A stretch of 6,946 bases of DNA, from contig URRG01000119.1 of the NCBI GenBank assembly GCA_900550095.1, forward strand, positions 1 through 6,946. The letters are read 5' to 3'. This document shows, piece by piece, positions 4,500 to 6,946 of the stretch. A program made the translations under genes and the position numbers. Numbering within the stretch: the stretch's first letter is position 1; the number at the start of each line of letters is the position of its first letter. The stretch is from an uncultured Oscillospiraceae bacterium (GTDB lineage Bacteria; Bacillota; Clostridia; Oscillospirales; Acutalibacteraceae). A model generated the notes under the pieces. It saw only the letters and a program-made list of their open reading frames with translations, was not told where the DNA came from and made no database searches.

Positions 4500-6152
4500 T
4501 TACTTCAGGACTACGAAGGAAACTGCATGGGCCGGCATGGTAAAGGTAAGCGTTGCCGCTCCATCCTTCACAGAAAGAACCGTATCCTCCGTGAGCTTCT
4601 CCAGACCATCGCGCTTTTTGATGGCTTCATACTGCTCCCCTTCCGGGAAGAGGGGCTCTCCCTGGCGCTTCCACTCCGCGTAAGGATTGGAGTGCTCCCC
4701 ATCGATCCGATAATGGATGCACTCCACTGTTTCTTTGCCGGAAAGCCCTTCCACAGTTAAAGTTACGGTGCTTTCCGAATGCTCGTCCCGATCGTTGTTG
4801 TGGCTGTAAATGAGAATTTGTGTTTCTCCATTTTTGCCTTCCACAGCAAAGCCCGAAACGTCCGTTTCTTCTCCTTCGCCCGTATATGGCTTACTGGCTT
4901 CCATCTTCATAAACTGCTTTTCCACCTGCTCCATGGTTTCGGCGCCATCGCTGGAGAAGGCCAATTTCGTATCTCCTAACGATCCATAGATCTTAAAGAG
5001 ATTGAACACCGCCTTGTCGATCCCCTGGGTGGTGAAAGTACGGGTGCCTTCAAAGCATCTCTCTCCCGGGAACATGAACGCCCAGGCAAGGGGTCTCACC
5101 GCCATCCGGTATTCATGACAAAGCTGCTCGATCTTCTCATACGTGGAGGCAACATATGTGGCGTAATACTCTGTATTACGGAAAATCATATTGGCGTTGT
5201 CATATACGCCGCCCGCAGCCCAACCATCCGGATCTGCTTCCGAGAGCACTACTTCCAGTCCTTGATATCCGCATTCTTTGATAATATCCAGCCCCAACTT
5301 AGTGTGATACACTACCCGCTCCACAGAAGGGACAGCCTTTTGAGCATGCATTTCAAAGGGGAAGCCGCCGCCTTTTACATGATAGGTGATAAAATCCAAG
5401 CGAGTCCCCGTTTCTCCTGTGCAGAAATTGACTCCCGATTTGCAGTGCTTTAGGAAATCCCGAAGGAATACGCGACCGTATTCTCCATCTGTGACAGCTG
5501 GGCCCGAAACGCGGAGTTCCCCGCATGCCTGATGAATGGCCCGCTCCGTATAGTCGTAAAGCTTACAGTATTCTGCTATGGACGCACACCAATAGGAACC
5601 ATCCGGCTCGTTCCACAGCTCAAAATACCAGGTTTTCACCTCTTCTTCCCCATACCGGTCCAGAAGATGGGAGATTAGGGCCTTTATAAAATTGCCCCAC
5701 TTCTCATAATCCTTCGGCGGGCATGTCCAGCCCACGTCCTTATACTGATTATACCGGTCCCAATTTCCCTCTTTGGGCAACAAGTATTTTTCATCCACCA
5801 GTGCCTGAGGCATGAAACCCAGCTCCACAAAGGGCTTATGGCCTGCTTCCATATAAGAATCCATGATCTTGTCATAATAGGTGAAATCATAAACCGGATT
5901 CCCCTCGGGATCTTCCCAATATATATTGGTGGAACCAAATTTATACGTCCCGTGGCAGTTTCCTGTGCAGAACATAAAATGCGTCCGGAAATAATAGGGG
6001 GCATCCCCAAGGGCTGCAAACTTCCTCAGAAGTTCTTTTCCTTCAGGGATATACGTATAGTTGCACTCATCATAGCCGATCCATCTCCAGAGATGGTCCT
6101 GGGTTCCACACTGCTTCGATGCATCTACCTGTATGTTTACATTCCTGTTCAC
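4500..6152 (-). CDS. GH39 family glycoside hydrolase (beta-xylosidase-like)
   Basis: This 550-aa enzyme is a retaining (beta/alpha)8 glycosidase of family GH39, which includes beta-xylosidases and alpha-L-iduronidases. WYFELWNEPDGSYW (175-188) carries the acid/base Glu E182. LEVVLSEADPDG (299-310) carries the likely nucleophile E305; the spacing of 123 residues is close to that of known GH39 xylosidases. YHVKGGGFPFE and WAFMFPGERCFEGTRTF fit barrel strands lining the active site. The C-terminal part (about 430-550) is beta-rich (TQILIYSHNN, then VTLTVEGL, then AHAVSFVVLK) and is probably the accessory beta-sandwich. There is no signal peptide, so it should act in the cytoplasm on imported oligosaccharides. 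The start is a GTG, with AGGGAGG eight bases upstream, 24 nt after the ABC ATPase gene. The exact substrate (xylo-oligosaccharide or other) cannot be read from the sequence. Confidence 0.88.
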   Translation of the reverse strand: MNRNVNIQVDASKQCGTQDHLWRWIGYDECNYTYIPEGKELLRKFAALGDAPYYFRTHFMFCTGNCHGTYKFGSTNIYWEDPEGNPVYDFTYYDKIMDSYMEAGHKPFVELGFMPQALVDEKYLLPKEGNWDRYNQYKDVGWTCPPKDYEKWGNFIKALISHLLDRYGEEEVKTWYFELWNEPDGSYWCASIAEYCKLYDYTERAIHQACGELRVSGPAVTDGEYGRVFLRDFLKHCKSGVNFCTGETGTRLDFITYHVKGGGFPFEMHAQKAVPSVERVVYHTKLGLDIIKECGYQGLEVVLSEADPDGWAAGGVYDNANMIFRNTEYYATYVASTYEKIEQLCHEYRMAVRPLAWAFMFPGERCFEGTRTFTTQGIDKAVFNLFKIYGSLGDTKLAFSSDGAETMEQVEKQFMKMEASKPYTGEGEETDVSGFAVEGKNGETQILIYSHNNDRDEHSESTVTLTVEGLSGKETVECIHYRIDGEHSNPYAEWKRQGEPLFPEGEQYEAIKKRDGLEKLTEDTVLSVKDGAATLTFTMPAHAVSFVVLK

Positions 6153-6167
6153 AACGGCTTCCTCCCT
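6153..6167 (-). promoter_or_regulatory. Ribosome binding site supporting the GTG start of the GH39 gene
   Basis: On the minus strand AGGGAGG (6167-6161) is followed by eight bases and GTG (6152-6150), which begins NRNVNIQVD. No other start with comparable support lies in the 24-nt gap after the upstream gene. Confidence 0.75.
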
Positions 6168-6176
6168 CTTATTCTG

Positions 6177-6946
6177 TTACGAATGGGCAGCATTTTTTAC
6201 CTTCAGTTCTCCGATACCGTCCAGCTTCAAATCTTCAATCCGATGGCAGGCTGCGAAATGGCCCGGGGTCAGTTCCCTCAGTTCAGGAATCTTTTCCTTG
6301 CATTCATCGCAAGCATATTTGCACCTTGGGTGGAAGCAGCAGCCAGAAGGAAGGTTTGCTGCATTTCCCACTTCTCCGGGAAGCATAATGCGGTTGTTTT
6401 CCACTGTGGGATCCGCCACCGGAATCGCCGAAAGCAAAGCCTCTGTATACGGGTGTTTGGGATGATAGAAAAGCTCCTCGGTTTCCGCCATTTCCACCAC
6501 ACGGCCCAGATACATAACACAAACCCGATCAGAAACATGCTCCACCACACTTAGATTGTGGGCAATGAACATATATGTGAGGTTGTTTTCATCCTTCAGC
6601 TCTTTCAAAAGGTTCAGTATCTGCGCCTGAATCGACACATCCAAAGCGGAAACGGCTTCGTCGGCCACCACAAATTTAGGATCCATCACCAGGGCTCTGG
6701 CGATGCCGATACGCTGCCTCTGTCCTCCGCTGAACGCATGAGGATAGCGGTTCAGATGCTTTACTTCAAGCCCTACTTTGTTGATAAGATTCTTCACCCG
6801 CTCGGAAATCTCATCTTCCGTAAAGCCGCCGCCCAGCCGCATAGGCTCCGCCACGATGTCAAAAATCGTCATTCTGGGATTCAGAGACGTATAAGGATTC
6901 TGAAAGATCATCTGAAGATACCGGCGCATTTGCCGCAGTTCCTTCT
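6177..6946 (-). CDS. Opp/Dpp-type ABC transporter ATP-binding protein, 5' end outside window
   Basis: This is the C-terminal part of an OppF/DppF/AppF-type ATPase, which powers uptake of peptides or, in many relatives, oligosaccharides. The reading frame is open to the right edge (KELRQ precedes the first Met), so the Walker A part lies outside the window. Visible elements in order are the Q-loop QMIFQNPYTSLNPRM, signature FSGGQRQRIGIARAL, Walker B with catalytic Glu FVVADEAVSALDVS, and H-loop FIAHNLSVV. The oligopeptide-transporter C-terminal extension HPKHPYTEALLSAIPV follows. Next is a cysteine cluster (SGCCFHPRCKYACDECKE, then a further AAC) like the one in Opp/Dpp ATPases that has been linked to an Fe-S cluster. 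The first listed Met (6929) is internal, not a start. Its place directly before a GH39 gene suggests that the substrate is a glycan fragment. The permease and binding-protein genes would be expected upstream, beyond 6946. Confidence 0.92.
   Translation of the reverse strand, partial: KELRQMRRYLQMIFQNPYTSLNPRMTIFDIVAEPMRLGGGFTEDEISERVKNLINKVGLEVKHLNRYPHAFSGGQRQRIGIARALVMDPKFVVADEAVSALDVSIQAQILNLLKELKDENNLTYMFIAHNLSVVEHVSDRVCVMYLGRVVEMAETEELFYHPKHPYTEALLSAIPVADPTVENNRIMLPGEVGNAANLPSGCCFHPRCKYACDECKEKIPELRELTPGHFAACHRIEDLKLDGIGELKVKNAAHS

Noticed and set aside
5838..6554. A 238-codon plus-strand open frame across the GH39/ABC gene junction
   Set aside because: It runs antisense to two well-supported genes and their ribosome binding site, and its protein shows no domain.

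Overview
The window looks like a chromosomal stretch from a Clostridia-type member of Bacillota, probably Lachnospiraceae. I infer this from strong AGGAGG-type ribosome binding sites, use of ATG, GTG and TTG starts, U-tailed intrinsic terminators, a DUF4317 protein and a short TTG-started GT51 transglycosylase. No tRNA, rRNA or CRISPR array is visible.

Layout, left to right. Positions 1-452 hold no convincing gene. They contain a roughly 410-bp segment (29-438) bounded by imperfect 26/27-nt inverted repeats. Inside it are three perfect hairpins in a row (66-175) and a minus-strand reading frame broken by a TGA. It resembles a small non-autonomous mobile element or the remnant of one. Next, on the plus strand, is a divergent SLOG/DUF1273 (YpsA-like) protein (507-1256). 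It converges on, and overlaps by 53 bp, a minus-strand membrane-anchored peptidoglycan transglycosylase (1204-2010). Upstream of the transglycosylase is a 227-bp spacer holding its promoter, a strong terminator and a perfect 24-nt palindrome. Then comes a DUF4317 gene (2238-3368, minus), with a well-formed extended -10 promoter surrounded by three copies of an AAAAGCCT half-site.

From 3516 to the right edge lies a minus-strand operon in the order oppF/dppF-like ABC ATPase (cut by the window edge), GH39 glycoside hydrolase, and a protein that looks like a stand-alone catalytic core of a class II aminoacyl-tRNA synthetase (HisRS/HisZ-like). Intergenic gaps are 24 and 34 nt, each with a good ribosome binding site, and a U-tailed terminator closes the operon. 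The transporter probably imports an oligosaccharide, which the signal-less cytoplasmic GH39 enzyme cleaves. Why a synthetase-like protein is co-transcribed with them is unexplained and is the most interesting protein-level point. The other points worth a second look are the inverted-repeat element, the operator-like repeats at DUF4317, and the transglycosylase 3' end, where a terminator lies inside the reading frame.
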